A stretch of 64,000 nt of DNA from Streptomyces qinglanensis (GTDB lineage: Bacteria; Actinomycetota; Actinomycetes; Streptomycetales; Streptomycetaceae): positions 62,001 to 126,000 of the forward strand of contig NZ_FOGO01000018.1 in the NCBI RefSeq assembly GCF_900111245.1, read 5' to 3'. A program made the position numbers and the translations under genes. The notes under the pieces are model-generated. The model saw only the letters and a list, made by a program, of their open reading frames with translations, ran no database searches and was not told the origin of the DNA. Numbering within the stretch: the stretch's first letter is position 1; every line of letters starts with the position of its first letter. Positions 44,889 through 54,781 of the stretch are shown here, piece after piece.

Positions 44889-44947
44889 GTGGTGCCCCCC
44901 TTCGCTGGGTGCCCCCGTCTGTTGTTCGCCTCGGTGCGGCGCCGTTG

Positions 44948-44966
44948 TCGGGGGCTTCGCCCCCGA
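44948..44966 (+). terminator. ispF terminator
   Basis: TCGGGGGC-TTC-GCCCCCGA, a perfect 8-bp stem about 60 bp after the ispF stop. Confidence 0.6.
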
Positions 44967-45230
44967 GCCCCCGTTGTCCTCGCCGGACGGGCGTTGGGGC
45001 GGCTCCGCCCCCCAACACCCCCCGCTAGTGGGCTCCGCCCCCTAGGACCCCCAGCCGCACCCATGTGAGCCCCTTGCGGACCTTGCTCCGGGCCTTTCCT
45101 TTGGTCCGTCGGGTGCGGGAGGAGTCCTGATGCCGTCCCTCACAGCACAAGAGCGCTCCCGCAGTCGAAAGGCCCCCGGCGGTTGCCGGATACGGGAGGG
45201 GGAGGGAGAAGTTGTGGTGCCTGGGGGTTT

Positions 45231-45285
45231 CTAAGGGGGCGGAGCCCCCTTAGCGGGGGGCCGTCGGGGGGCAGCGCCCCCCGAC
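45231..45285. terminator. Twin 10-bp hairpins
   Basis: Two perfect 10-bp stems with 3-base loops side by side: CTAAGGGGGC-GGA-GCCCCCTTAG (45231-45253) and GTCGGGGGGC-AGC-GCCCCCCGAC (45263-45285). Confidence 0.6.
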
Positions 45286-45559
45286 ACGACCGCTCGGCGG
45301 CAGCCGGGAACGACGGGGGCGTGCCCCCACGAAGCTCGGCGGGTCTCCACCCGATGGTGAGGAGGACGCGGACCCGACGCGTACACCCCGCCTCCGACCG
45401 GATGTGAGATACCGTCCCGGCAGGCAGGGCCGCCGGGGCCCTGCGGCGCTCCGGCCAAGCCGCGGCTGCCTCGCGGTGTCGCGGCGTCGCGGCCCCGCGG
45501 CCCCGCGGTGTCCGCCCAGGCCCGTGTCCCGCATCGCGAAGAGGAAGGGAGCCGTTCCC

Positions 45560-45967
45560 GTGGCCCAGCAGGTGCTCTCCGAGGAACTGAAGAAGGTACT
45601 CGACGGAAAGGTCTTCGTCGCCGTCGCCACCGTCCAGCCGGACGGCAGCCCCCAGGTGTCGCCGGTGTGGGTGAAGCGTGACGGCGAGGAACTGCTCATC
45701 TCCACCACCGTGGACCGCCGCAAGACCCGCAACATGCGGCGCGACCCGCGGGTGACCGTCCTGGTGCACCCGGCCGAGGCGCCCTACACCTACGCCGAAC
45801 TGCGCGGCACCGCCTCCCTCACCACCGAGGGCGGGCAGGAGCTGATCGACGAGCTGGCCCACAAGTACGTCGGCAAGAGCTATGCCGAGTTCAACCCCGC
45901 CTCCGACCAGGACGCCGAGCGGGTCGTGGTCCGGGTCAGCGTCGACAAGGTCGTCGGCCGCCTCTGA
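45560..45967 (+). CDS. PPOX-class F420-dependent oxidoreductase
   Basis: A 135-aa split-barrel flavin/F420 protein: VFVAVATVQPDGSPQVSPVWVKRDGEELLISTT, then RRKTRNMRRDPRVTVLV, the usual cofactor-binding strands. GTG 45560 has GGGAG 8 bases upstream. Members reduce diverse substrates with F420H2; the substrate here is unknown. Upstream frames run through hairpin DNA. Confidence 0.88.
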   Translation: MAQQVLSEELKKVLDGKVFVAVATVQPDGSPQVSPVWVKRDGEELLISTTVDRRKTRNMRRDPRVTVLVHPAEAPYTYAELRGTASLTTEGGQELIDELAHKYVGKSYAEFNPASDQDAERVVVRVSVDKVVGRL

Positions 45968-46099
45968 GCCGGCGGCCCACGCCCGCCCGGGGCACCCCGC
46001 GTCTCCGCCGTACCCCGGCGGCCGGCGAGGCCCGGTCCGCCCCGGGACATCCGTCCCGGCTCCGCTGCGGTCCGGGCACGGCGCGGCCCGGCGGGCTAC

Positions 46100-46105
46100 T
46101 ACCCT
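46100..46105 (+). promoter_or_regulatory. Leaderless -10 box of cysS
   Basis: TACCCT lies 7 bases before GTG 46113. Confidence 0.45.
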
Positions 46106-46112
46106 GGGCACC

Positions 46113-47513
<1,401 letters not shown>

Positions 47514-47860
47514 CCCGGGCCCCCCGGGGCGCCTGCCGCTCGCCTCTGCGGACCGTGGAGGAGGGCCCGGCTCTCCGGAAGGGTTCCCGCCCCTCCGGGG
47601 GGCGCGGCCCGCACCCCGGCCCGCACCCCGGCCCGCACCCCGGAAGGGGGCGCGGGTCACGGAGCGGAAACCGGTACCGTGGTAAGGCCGTACGTACATC
47701 CGACCGCTCGGCGAGCGCTGCGTACGTCCGGCCCTGCGGCCATCCGGCCATCCGGCCGGCCGCTCCACGAACGACGACAGGCCCGACGGGCCCAGGACAG
47801 GCCCGCGACCGGGTCGACGACAGGCCCCCGAAGGCCGCGGACAGCAAGGTAGGTGCCCAC
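47514..47860. other. Intergenic region upstream of rlmB
   Basis: About 350 bp without a gene. Three to four copies of CGGCCCGCACCC lie at about 47605-47642 and GGCCATCC repeats near 47740. An AGGTAGGTG ribosome site stands before rlmB. Confidence 0.5.
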
Positions 47861-48775
47861 ATGCCCGGGAAGAAGAAGGGGCCGCAGATCGGCAGCGGCG
47901 GCAACCGCCGCCGCGGTCTGGCGGGCAAGGGCCCGACGCCGCCCGCCGAGATGCGCAAGGGCCACGCCAAGCAGCGCGCCGCGCAGGCGAAGGCCCGCCG
48001 CTCCCAGGGCCGTCCGCAGCGCGGCAGCAAGGGCACCTCGGAGCTGGTCGTGGGCCGCAACTCCGTCGTGGAGGCCCTCCGCGAGGGCGTCCCCGCCAAC
48101 GCGCTGTACGTGCAGCAGTTCATCGACAACGACGAGCGGGTCCGCGAGGCGGTCCGCGTGGCGGGCGAACGCGGCGGCATCCGTCTGGTCGAGGCCCCCC
48201 GGCCCGAGCTGGACCGGATGACCAACGGCCTCAACCACCAGGGCGTCGTCCTGCAGGTCCCGCCGTACGAGTACGCGTACCCCGAGGACCTGGCCGCCGC
48301 CGCCTTCGACCGCGGCGAGGACCCGCTGATCGTCGCCCTGGACGGGGTCACCGACCCGCGGAACCTGGGTGCCGTCGTCCGCTCCGCCTCCGCGTTCGGC
48401 GGGCACGGCGTGGTCGTCCCGGAGCGCCGCGCGGCCGGGATGACGGCCGGTGCCTGGAAGACGTCCGCAGGTACGGCGGCGCGCACGCCGGTCGCGCGCG
48501 CCACCAACCTCACCCGTGCGCTGGAGGGGTACCAGAAGGCCGGACTGACGGTGATCGGGCTCGCGGCGGACGGCGAACTGGAACTCGGCGAGGTCGCCGC
48601 GCTCGACGGCCCGCTCGTGGTCGTCGTCGGCAGCGAGGGCAAGGGCCTGTCGCGGCTGGTCGGCGAGACCTGCGACGTGCGGGTGCGGATCCCGATGCCG
48701 GGCGGGGCCGAGTCGCTGAACGCGGGTGTCGCGGCGGGCGTCGTACTCTACGAGGCGGCACGGCGCCGCGCCTGA
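47861..48775 (+). CDS. rlmB: 23S rRNA (guanosine 2'-O)-methyltransferase RlmB
   Basis: A SpoU-family 304-aa methyltransferase. A basic N-terminal extension of about 65 residues (MPGKKKGPQIGSGGN..., KAKARRSQGRPQRG) is probably for RNA binding. The substrate-binding domain follows (SELVVGRNSVVEAL). The trefoil-knot motifs are VALDGVTDPRNLGAVVRSA, VVVGSEGKGLSRL and MPGGAESLNAGVAAGVVLYE. The stop codon is the first base triplet of a 17-bp tandem array. Confidence 0.94.
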   Translation: MPGKKKGPQIGSGGNRRRGLAGKGPTPPAEMRKGHAKQRAAQAKARRSQGRPQRGSKGTSELVVGRNSVVEALREGVPANALYVQQFIDNDERVREAVRVAGERGGIRLVEAPRPELDRMTNGLNHQGVVLQVPPYEYAYPEDLAAAAFDRGEDPLIVALDGVTDPRNLGAVVRSASAFGGHGVVVPERRAAGMTAGAWKTSAGTAARTPVARATNLTRALEGYQKAGLTVIGLAADGELELGEVAALDGPLVVVVGSEGKGLSRLVGETCDVRVRIPMPGGAESLNAGVAAGVVLYEAARRRA

Positions 48776-48870
48776 CACCGAGCGATTCCTGATGCCGAGC
48801 GGCTTCTGACGCTGAGCGACTTCTGATGCCGAGCGACTTCTGATGCCGAGCGACTTCTGACGCTGAGCGG
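48773..48870 (+). repeat. 17-bp tandem repeat beginning at the rlmB stop codon
   Basis: Five full copies and one partial copy of TGATGCCGAGCGACTTC (variants TGACGCTG...). The first copy's TGA is the rlmB stop. From here to 49124 no gene is seen. Confidence 0.92.
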
Positions 48871-49124
48871 ACGGCTTCCCCCGGGCGGACGGATTCCGCG
48901 TACCCGGCAGCGCTCTGCTTCGGAGCGCTGCAGCGTTCCGTGCGGGCGGCGGTCGCATCGGCCTGGCCTATCGCGGGGGCCGCACCCGGTCCGGGTGGGC
49001 CCTCGGGGCTCGGTCGGGCCGTGCGGCGGCGCTCGCTCGGCTCACCACTCCGATGATCTCTTGACGGACCTCGGACAGATCGAGGCGGTCAAGGCAGTGT
49101 CCTAACCGTCCGTCACTCGGTTAG

Positions 49125-51161
49125 ATGAGTGTGGACACCAGAACACCCCGCGCACCCGGCGCTTCGGGCCGCGGCTCCGGGCACAGCCCAGCGGGAAGCC
49201 CACGCGGTTTCTTCGACGACGAACCGGTGCTGAGCACGGTCAAGGTCCCGTCCGACCCCGCCGAGGTGGTCGTCAACCACGCGAGCTTCCGCGTGCGGCT
49301 CGGCGGGGCGGCCGCGCCGCCCACCGCGGCCATGCCGTACGCACCGTCCGCCGCCTCGGCCGTGCACGCCCGGGGCGCCCTGTCGCCCGCGGCGACCGCC
49401 ACGGTGCCGACGCCGCCCACCTGGCCGCTGTCGCAGCCCGGACCGGCGGACGGGCGCGGGGCGCCGGCGTTCGGGGACACCGAGCCCGTCTCCGTCACCG
49501 CGGGCGGCAGCCCCTCCGGCACCCGCCGCCCCGGAGCCGGACGCCGCACACCCGTGGTGTGGAGCGGCGGCCCCGAGCCCGACGACACGGGAGCGACGAA
49601 GCTCATCCAGGCCGCCCGAACGGCGGGCCTGGTCGGCTTCGCGGACGGCGGCGGCACCGCCGAGTCCGACCCCACCGCCACCCAGACGCTGCCCCGCGTC
49701 AAGGGCCCCGGCATCGCGGGCCCGGGCCGCACCGGGAACGGCCCGGCCACCGTGGTCGGCCCGCCGCGCGGTCCCCAGCCCTCCGAGAGCGGAGGCCCGC
49801 TGCCCCCGCGCGAGCACCGCACCGAACCACTGCTGAAGGGCGTACGCCCGGCGCGCAGCGCGTTCGACGAGGACACCGGCGAGTTCGAGGCGGCCGGACC
49901 GGACACCGGCGAGCTGCCGACCGTCACCCACCGTGGCGGCCACCCGGGCGGCCCCGACGGCCTCGGCTACGCCCCCGGCCCCTACGCGGACGAGGCGTAC
50001 CCGGACGACGAGGACGAGCACGCCCAGGGGATCACCGGGGCCCGGTCCCGCCGCGACACCGTCCGGCACGCGTACTACCCGGGCCGCCGGATGAACCTGG
50101 GCGTCGTCCTGCTCCCGCTGCGGCTCTTCCTGGGCTTCATCACGGTCTACGCCGGGATGGGCAAGCTGTGCGACCCCGTCTACTTCGACGGCGGCGAGCG
50201 CGGCTCCATGGTCACCTGGCTGCGCTCCCTCGACCCGTGGACGATCGCCACCCCGCTGCGGGACTTCGCCCTCGCGCACCCCGTCGGAGCCGGCCTCACG
50301 GTCGCCTTCCTCCAGGTCATCGTCGGCGTACTGACCATGTTCGGACTCTGGCAGCGGGTCGCTGCCGGAATCGGAGCCCTGCTCTCCGCCGCCCTGCTGA
50401 TGACGGTCAGTTGGAGCAGCGTCCCCGCCTACGAGGCGCCGGACATCATCTATCTCGCCGCCTGGAGCCCCCTGATCATCGCGGGCGCCCCGGTCTACTC
50501 CCTCGACGGGCGGCTGGCGAGCGAGGCATGGCGCAGGCTCGGCCCCCGCGTCGAACTGCGCGACCTGCGGCGGCGTGTACTGCGCCGGGGCACCGTCATC
50601 GCCACCGTCGTCGTCGGCCTCGCACTGCTCGTCGGCTCCCTGCTGGGCAGCGCCGTCCGCTCCTCGCAGCCCGCCTCCGGGTCCGAACGCGGCGATCTGC
50701 CCACCAACCGGCTGCCGGGCTCCCCGATGCCGCAGGAGCCGGGCCGCTCCAGCTCCGGCCAGGCCACCCAGGGCCCGTCCGGCGCCGACGGCCGGGACGG
50801 CGACAAGGACAGCCGGGACAAGGACGGCAGCCCCTCGGCGGAGGAGACCAGCCCGGGCGAGCAGCGGGCCACCACCGGCCCCGAGTCCACCCCCAGCCAG
50901 GGCCGCACCCAGGGCGCCAACCAGGGCAGCGGACAAGGGGCCGCCACCCCCGGACAGCAGCAGGGCACCACGGCACCGCCGGCCCAGCAGCAGCCCGCGC
51001 CGCAGCAGCCGCAGGCCAACCCCGGCGGCAGCGGTGGCTCCAGTTCCGGCGGCTCCAGCGACTCCGGCACGAGCGCCTCGTCGTCCGGCTCGGGCAGCGG
51101 GTCCTCGTCCGGCAGCAGCGGCGGCCGCCGCGGCGCACTGGGCGGACTGCTCGGACGCTGA
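49125..51161 (+). CDS. DoxX family membrane protein with long disordered flanks
   Basis: A 678-aa protein. Residues 1-320 are Pro/Gly/Ala/acid-rich and lack structure. A DoxX-like four-helix membrane domain spans about 322-460 (LGVVLLPLRLFLGFITVYAGMGKL, VGVLTMFGLWQRVAAGIGALL, DIIYLAAWSPLIIAG). One more membrane helix follows at about 495 (TVIATVVVGLALLVGSLLG). The last 150 residues are a Ser/Gly/Gln/Pro tail. DoxX proteins are linked to thiol and redox stress. A 23-bp hairpin follows. Confidence 0.82.
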   Translation: MSVDTRTPRAPGASGRGSGHSPAGSPRGFFDDEPVLSTVKVPSDPAEVVVNHASFRVRLGGAAAPPTAAMPYAPSAASAVHARGALSPAATATVPTPPTWPLSQPGPADGRGAPAFGDTEPVSVTAGGSPSGTRRPGAGRRTPVVWSGGPEPDDTGATKLIQAARTAGLVGFADGGGTAESDPTATQTLPRVKGPGIAGPGRTGNGPATVVGPPRGPQPSESGGPLPPREHRTEPLLKGVRPARSAFDEDTGEFEAAGPDTGELPTVTHRGGHPGGPDGLGYAPGPYADEAYPDDEDEHAQGITGARSRRDTVRHAYYPGRRMNLGVVLLPLRLFLGFITVYAGMGKLCDPVYFDGGERGSMVTWLRSLDPWTIATPLRDFALAHPVGAGLTVAFLQVIVGVLTMFGLWQRVAAGIGALLSAALLMTVSWSSVPAYEAPDIIYLAAWSPLIIAGAPVYSLDGRLASEAWRRLGPRVELRDLRRRVLRRGTVIATVVVGLALLVGSLLGSAVRSSQPASGSERGDLPTNRLPGSPMPQEPGRSSSGQATQGPSGADGRDGDKDSRDKDGSPSAEETSPGEQRATTGPESTPSQGRTQGANQGSGQGAATPGQQQGTTAPPAQQQPAPQQPQANPGGSGGSSSGGSSDSGTSASSSGSGSGSSSGSSGGRRGALGGLLGR

Positions 51162-51245
51162 CCCGCGGCGGCGGGCGGGCCGCGGAGGCGGTTCGGTTCC
51201 GTACCGTTCTGCGGCTGGGCCGCTGCCGAGGCGCCGAGGGCGTGT

Positions 51246-51297
51246 GAAGCCGGGTGGGGTCGTCGATCTTCCGGGATCGACGACCCCACCCGGCTTC
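51246..51297. terminator. 23-bp-stem bidirectional terminator
   Basis: A perfect 23-bp stem (51246-51268 with 51275-51297) with a 6-base loop between convergent doxX-like and nucleotidyltransferase genes. Confidence 0.88.
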
Positions 51298-51473
51298 GGG
51301 TTTCCGGCCGTCGCCCAGCTCCTGTCCTGTCCTGCCTTGTCCTGCTCTGGTCGGTGCCTGCGGAAGGGCTCGGCTTCGCTCGCACGCGGCCACGGCAGTC
51401 GCCGCACAGGTGGTCCCGGCCTGCGCAGTCTGCGCGGCTCGCGCCGGACCGGCGGGAAACCGCGAGGACCGAA

Positions 51474-51585
51474 GAGGCGGACCGAAGAGGCGAGCCGAAG
51501 AGGCGTGCCGGAGAGGTGCGGGAGGTACGACCCGGTGCGGGAGGTACGAGCCGGTGCGGGAGGTACGAGCCGGGCAGGTACCGCA
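51474..51585 (+). repeat. Two short tandem repeat families
   Basis: Three to four CCGAAGAGGCG-type units (about 14 bp) followed by three GGTGCGGGAGGTACGAGCC-type units (about 19 bp), just before the 3' end of the nucleotidyltransferase gene. Confidence 0.75.
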
Positions 51586-51612
51586 GGGACCTTCAGGACA
51601 GCCCCGAGGGCT

Positions 51613-52332
51613 TCAGCGCGGGGTGCCGTCGGCGAGTTCGCGGGCGGCCTCGCGCAGGTCCTTCGCGGTGTCGATGGCCCGCCAGTACGAGCCCTGCGGC
51701 AGCGGGAAGCCCGCCAGCGCCCGCTCGCGGGCGAGACGCGGGAAGGTGGTCCGCTCATGGTCCCCCCGCTCGGGCAGCAGCCCGACGAACCGGGGGGAGA
51801 AGACGTAGACACCCGCGTTGATCAGATAGGGGGAGGGCGGCGCCTCGATGAAGTCGAGGACGTGACCGAACTCGTCGGTCTCCACCGCACCCCAGGGGAT
51901 GCGCGGACGGGCGAGCGCGAGCGTGGCGGTGGCGTCGCGCTCGGCGTGGAAGTCGGCCATCTCGCGCAGCGAGAAGCGCGTCCAGATGTCGCCGTTGGTC
52001 GCGTACCAAGGCTCTTCGGGCCGCGGCAGCGAGCGCGCCGCGAACTTGAGCCCGCCGCCGCGCCCCAGTGGTTCGCGCTCGACCACCGTCGTGACGCGGC
52101 AGGGGAGTTCCGCCTGCGCGAGCCACTCGTCGAGCACCTCGGCGAGGTGTCCGCAGGAGACGACGACATCGGTGACGCCCTCGTCCGCCAGCCAGGCCAA
52201 CTGATGGCCGATGATCGGTACTCCCGTGCCGGGGATCTCCACCATCGGCTTGGGACGGTCGTCGGTGTACGGCCGCAGCCGTGATCCCTGTCCACCGGCG
52301 AGGATCACGGCCTGGGTCGGGTGCTGGGTCAT
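51613..52332 (-). CDS. Sugar-nucleotide nucleotidyltransferase
   Basis: A 239-aa NTP_transferase protein with the signature VILAGGQGSRLRPYTDDRPKPMV, then ATNGDIWTRFSL (metal-binding Asp) and LINAGVYVFSPRF. It would activate a sugar phosphate to NDP-sugar (mannose-1-P guanylyltransferase-like or glucose-1-P thymidylyltransferase-like); the exact sugar is not clear. ATG 52332 sits 7 bases after the -10 box TAGGCT; the frame to 52374 is not used. Confidence 0.87.
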   Translation of the reverse strand: MTQHPTQAVILAGGQGSRLRPYTDDRPKPMVEIPGTGVPIIGHQLAWLADEGVTDVVVSCGHLAEVLDEWLAQAELPCRVTTVVEREPLGRGGGLKFAARSLPRPEEPWYATNGDIWTRFSLREMADFHAERDATATLALARPRIPWGAVETDEFGHVLDFIEAPPSPYLINAGVYVFSPRFVGLLPERGDHERTTFPRLARERALAGFPLPQGSYWRAIDTAKDLREAARELADGTPR

Positions 52333-52339
52333 GTGGCGC

Positions 52340-52345
52340 AGCCTA
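52340..52345 (-). promoter_or_regulatory. Leaderless -10 box of the nucleotidyltransferase gene
   Basis: TAGGCT on the minus strand lies 7 bases before ATG 52332. Confidence 0.5.
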
Positions 52346-52408
52346 TGCGCCACACGACCCACCCCGGTTGTCACGCCCCGGTCCGGCGCATCCGGAGCTC
52401 TCGCGGCG

Positions 52409-52846
52409 TCAGCTCAACTGCGCGACCCCGTAGGCGAACGAGGTGTCGCACACCGGCCGCGAGAACCGCTGCGCGCGCTGGGCCCCGTACTTGTGGACGG
52501 CGGCCTTCCCCAGCGCCCGGGCGATCGAGGCGCAGTGGCGGGCGAGCGACGGCTTGCGGGTGATGGCGCGCTGGAGGCTGTTCAGCGCCACCCCGGGGTC
52601 CTGCTCCTGGAGTTCGGCGATGAGCCGGTCCCGGAGCTGGTGCTCCGGCGTGTGGCGGGTCGCCGGCCCGGCGGGCGTCGAGGCAGTGTCCGCCGACGCC
52701 TTGTGTGCCGAGGAGGCGAGAACCGGTGCGTCCGCGGGCGCGGATGCCCACGGAACATACGTGACGGCGAGGGTCCCGGACAGGACGAGCACGACCGGGA
52801 GTACGAGTGCGAGGGATCGGCCGATACGGCGGGCTGCATGGTTCAC
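52409..52846 (-). CDS. Exported hypothetical protein
   Basis: A 145-aa protein with an N-terminal hydrophobic helix (SLALVLPVVLVLSGTLAVTYV) after Arg residues, so secreted or anchored. An Ala/Thr/Pro linker and a helical C-terminal part (RDRLIAELQEQDPGVALNSL, SLARHCASIARALG) end in VCDTSFAYGVAQLS. Two Cys could pair. No function known to me. Confidence 0.75.
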   Translation of the reverse strand: MNHAARRIGRSLALVLPVVLVLSGTLAVTYVPWASAPADAPVLASSAHKASADTASTPAGPATRHTPEHQLRDRLIAELQEQDPGVALNSLQRAITRKPSLARHCASIARALGKAAVHKYGAQRAQRFSRPVCDTSFAYGVAQLS

Positions 52847-53227
52847 GCCCGCGATGGTAGCGGGGGGTGGTGATTTGGCGACATTTTGTCACCACTTCGA
52901 GGGACGGGAACCCGGCTTGTTCGAAGAAATGTCGCACGGGAGAGGGAACAATCCGGCGGCGAGATGACGCCGGAGGCCGACGCGGTCCGTACGGCCGACC
53001 CCGCAGGGAAGTGCCGAGCACGACGGGACGAGGATACGGGCAGGAGCCTGGCCCACACGGACCGACAGGCCGAACGCTGCAGGAACCCGGCACGACACCG
53101 GCCCCGTACAGGGCGAAGCGCCTGCCCGAGGCGGGGAACCGGATCCCGCGGACGCGGGATGCCCCCACGCCCGGGTCCCGGACAGCGAGCCCGCGGGCGG
53201 ACGGCCCGCGGGCTGCTGCCGCGTCAG
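52847..53227. other. Intergenic region with an inverted repeat
   Basis: No gene supported. GTGGTGA (52867) and TCACCAC (52889) flank 15 AT-containing bases just upstream of the exported-protein gene, a possible operator. The rest is GC-rich without obvious signals. Confidence 0.4.
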
Positions 53228-53336
53228 TGGCTCAGGAGCTGAGCCGCTCAGTCGCTGAGCCGCTCAGTCGCTGAGCCGCTCAGTCGCTGAGCCGGCTCAG
53301 TCGTCGAGGTGCTGAGGCGCTCAGTCGCTGAGGCGC
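53228..53336. repeat. 16-bp hairpin repeat overlapping the msiK stop
   Basis: At least three exact GCTCAGTCGCTGAGCC units (53246-53293) plus diverged copies on both sides. Each unit is a GCTCAG-TCG-CTGAGC hairpin. The msiK stop (53321-53323) lies in the right-hand copy. Confidence 0.88.
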
Positions 53337-54445
53337 TCGCCGGACGAGGTGGCGAAGACGTGGGCCTCGCCGCCCTGCGGCACCACGTGGATGGTGGAGC
53401 CCTTCTCCGGAACGCTGCGGCCGGGCACCCGGACCACCAGGTCGCGCTGCTCGCCGCCGATGTCGGCGGTGCCGTAGACGTAGCCGTCGGCGCCCAGCTC
53501 CTCGACGACGTTCACCGTGACGGGAACACCGGCGTGCTCGCCCTTGGCGAGGCCCTTGCCGCCGCCCTCGCCGTCGACGATCTCGAAGTGCTCGGGACGG
53601 ACACCGACCGTGACGGTCTTGTCGCCCTTGTCCGCGGCGGAGCTGACGGCCTCGCGCTCGACCGGCACCACGCTGTTGCCGAACTTGACGCCGCCGTCGG
53701 TGATCGGGACCTCGACCAGGTTCATGGCGGGGGAGCCGATGAAGCCCGCGACGAACAGGTTGGCGGGACGGTCGTACATGTTGCGCGGGCTGTCGACCTG
53801 CTGGAGCAGCCCGTCCTTGAGCACGGCCACCCGGTCGCCCATGGTCAGGGCCTCGACCTGGTCGTGGGTGACGTACACGGTGGTGATGCCGAGGCGCCGC
53901 TGGAGGCTCGCGATCTCGGTACGGGTCTGGACGCGGAGCTTCGCGTCCAGGTTGGAGAGCGGCTCGTCCATCAGGAAGACCTGCGGCTCCCGGACGATGG
54001 CCCGGCCCATCGCGACCCGCTGCCGCTGACCGCCGGAGAGCGCCTTGGGCTTGCGGTCCAGGTACTTGGTCAGGTCGAGGATCTTGGCCGCGTCCTCGAC
54101 CTTCTTGCGGATCTCGGTCTTCGCCACGCCCGCGATCTTGAGCGCGAAGCCCATGTTGTCGGCCACGGTCATGTGCGGGTAGAGCGCGTAGTTCTGGAAC
54201 ACCATCGCGATGTCCCGGTCCTTCGGCGGAAGGTGGGTCACGTCGCGCTCGCCGATGCGTATGTTGCCCTCGTTCACGTCCTCCAGGCCGGCGAGCATCC
54301 GCAGCGAGGTGGACTTGCCGCAGCCGGAGGGACCGACGAGAACGAGGAACTCCCCGTCCGCGATCTCGATGTCGAGCTTGTCGACGGCGGGGGTGTCGGC
54401 GCCCGGGTACACCCGGGTCGCCTGGTCATAGGTGACCGTGGCCAT
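53321..54445 (-). CDS. msiK: Multiple-sugar ABC transporter ATPase MsiK
   Basis: The shared ATPase that powers many Streptomyces sugar importers (cellobiose, maltose, chitobiose and others). The 374-aa protein has Walker A GPSGCGKST, Q-loop VFQNYALYPHMTV, signature ALSGGQRQRVAMGRAI, Walker B FLMDEPLSNLD, a switch His in YVTHDQVEAL and a C-terminal MalK-type regulatory domain. GGAG precedes ATG 54445. Upstream, GTCCAC-TGC-GTGGAC (54505-54519) is a possible operator. Confidence 0.95.
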   Translation of the reverse strand: MATVTYDQATRVYPGADTPAVDKLDIEIADGEFLVLVGPSGCGKSTSLRMLAGLEDVNEGNIRIGERDVTHLPPKDRDIAMVFQNYALYPHMTVADNMGFALKIAGVAKTEIRKKVEDAAKILDLTKYLDRKPKALSGGQRQRVAMGRAIVREPQVFLMDEPLSNLDAKLRVQTRTEIASLQRRLGITTVYVTHDQVEALTMGDRVAVLKDGLLQQVDSPRNMYDRPANLFVAGFIGSPAMNLVEVPITDGGVKFGNSVVPVEREAVSSAADKGDKTVTVGVRPEHFEIVDGEGGGKGLAKGEHAGVPVTVNVVEELGADGYVYGTADIGGEQRDLVVRVPGRSVPEKGSTIHVVPQGGEAHVFATSSGERLSD

Positions 54446-54504
54446 GTTCGCTTCTCCTTCACCGGCAGGTACGTGCCGGACGATCCGTCGTAAAGGGAGG
54501 TGTA

Positions 54505-54519
54505 GTCCACTGCGTGGAC
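54505..54519. promoter_or_regulatory. Palindrome upstream of msiK
   Basis: GTCCAC-TGC-GTGGAC lies 60 bp before the msiK ATG; a candidate sugar-regulator site. Confidence 0.35.
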
Positions 54520-54612
54520 CTGGCGAGACGCTAGCCGCTGCACGCCCGTTTGTCAGTAGTCGCAAGCATCACGATCCCTCTCCCAGGTACACTGCACGAG
54601 CGACGCACCCCC

Positions 54613-54686
54613 GCCGCCTTAGCTCAGCTGGTTAGAGCATCTGTCTTGTAAACAGAAGGTCGTCGGTTCGAATCCGACAGGCGGCT
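54613..54686 (+). tRNA. tRNA-Thr (anticodon TGT)
   Basis: A complete 74-nt cloverleaf: acceptor GCCGCCT pairs with AGGCGGC, D-loop AGCTGGTTA, anticodon stem TCTGT/ACAGA with loop CTTGTAA (TGT at 54647-54649), T-stem GTCGG/CCGAC around TTCGAAT. CCA is not encoded. Its 3' half, from 54645, is the integration site of the element to the right. Confidence 0.96.
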
Positions 54687-54703
54687 CCGCAGGTCAGAGG
54701 CCC
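54645..54703 (+). repeat. attL, 59-bp direct repeat
   Basis: Begins CTTGTAAACAGAAGG in the anticodon loop and continues through the tRNA end to AGAGGCCC. Identical to 60396-60454. Confidence 0.93.
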
Positions 54704-54729
54704 GTCCCGGGGTTCCGGGGCGGGCCTCT
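54696..54729 (+). terminator. tRNA-Thr terminator (element copy)
   Basis: A 15-bp stem with one mismatch (54696-54710 with 54715-54729) and a GGTT loop, starting inside attL. Confidence 0.75.
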
Positions 54730-54737
54730 GTGGTGCC

Positions 54738-54760
54738 GTACAGCAGCGAAGTACAGCAAC
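54738..54760 (+). repeat. Left integrase arm-type repeat
   Basis: Two GTACAGCA copies 13 bp apart (54738 and 54751). Matches 60290-60312 at 22 of 23 positions. Confidence 0.8.
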
Positions 54761-54781
54761 CGGGATGATCGTTACGGGCCG

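Larger units (their letters stand above)
44889..45559. other. Hairpin-rich intergenic region
   Basis: About 670 bp, no gene supported. At least four GC hairpins are present: 44948-44966, about 44992-45015, 45231-45253 and 45263-45285. Open frames here are by-products of GC bias. Confidence 0.6.

Noticed and set aside
49113..51812. 899-codon minus-strand frame
   Set aside because: Antisense to the DoxX-like gene and crosses a strong terminator.
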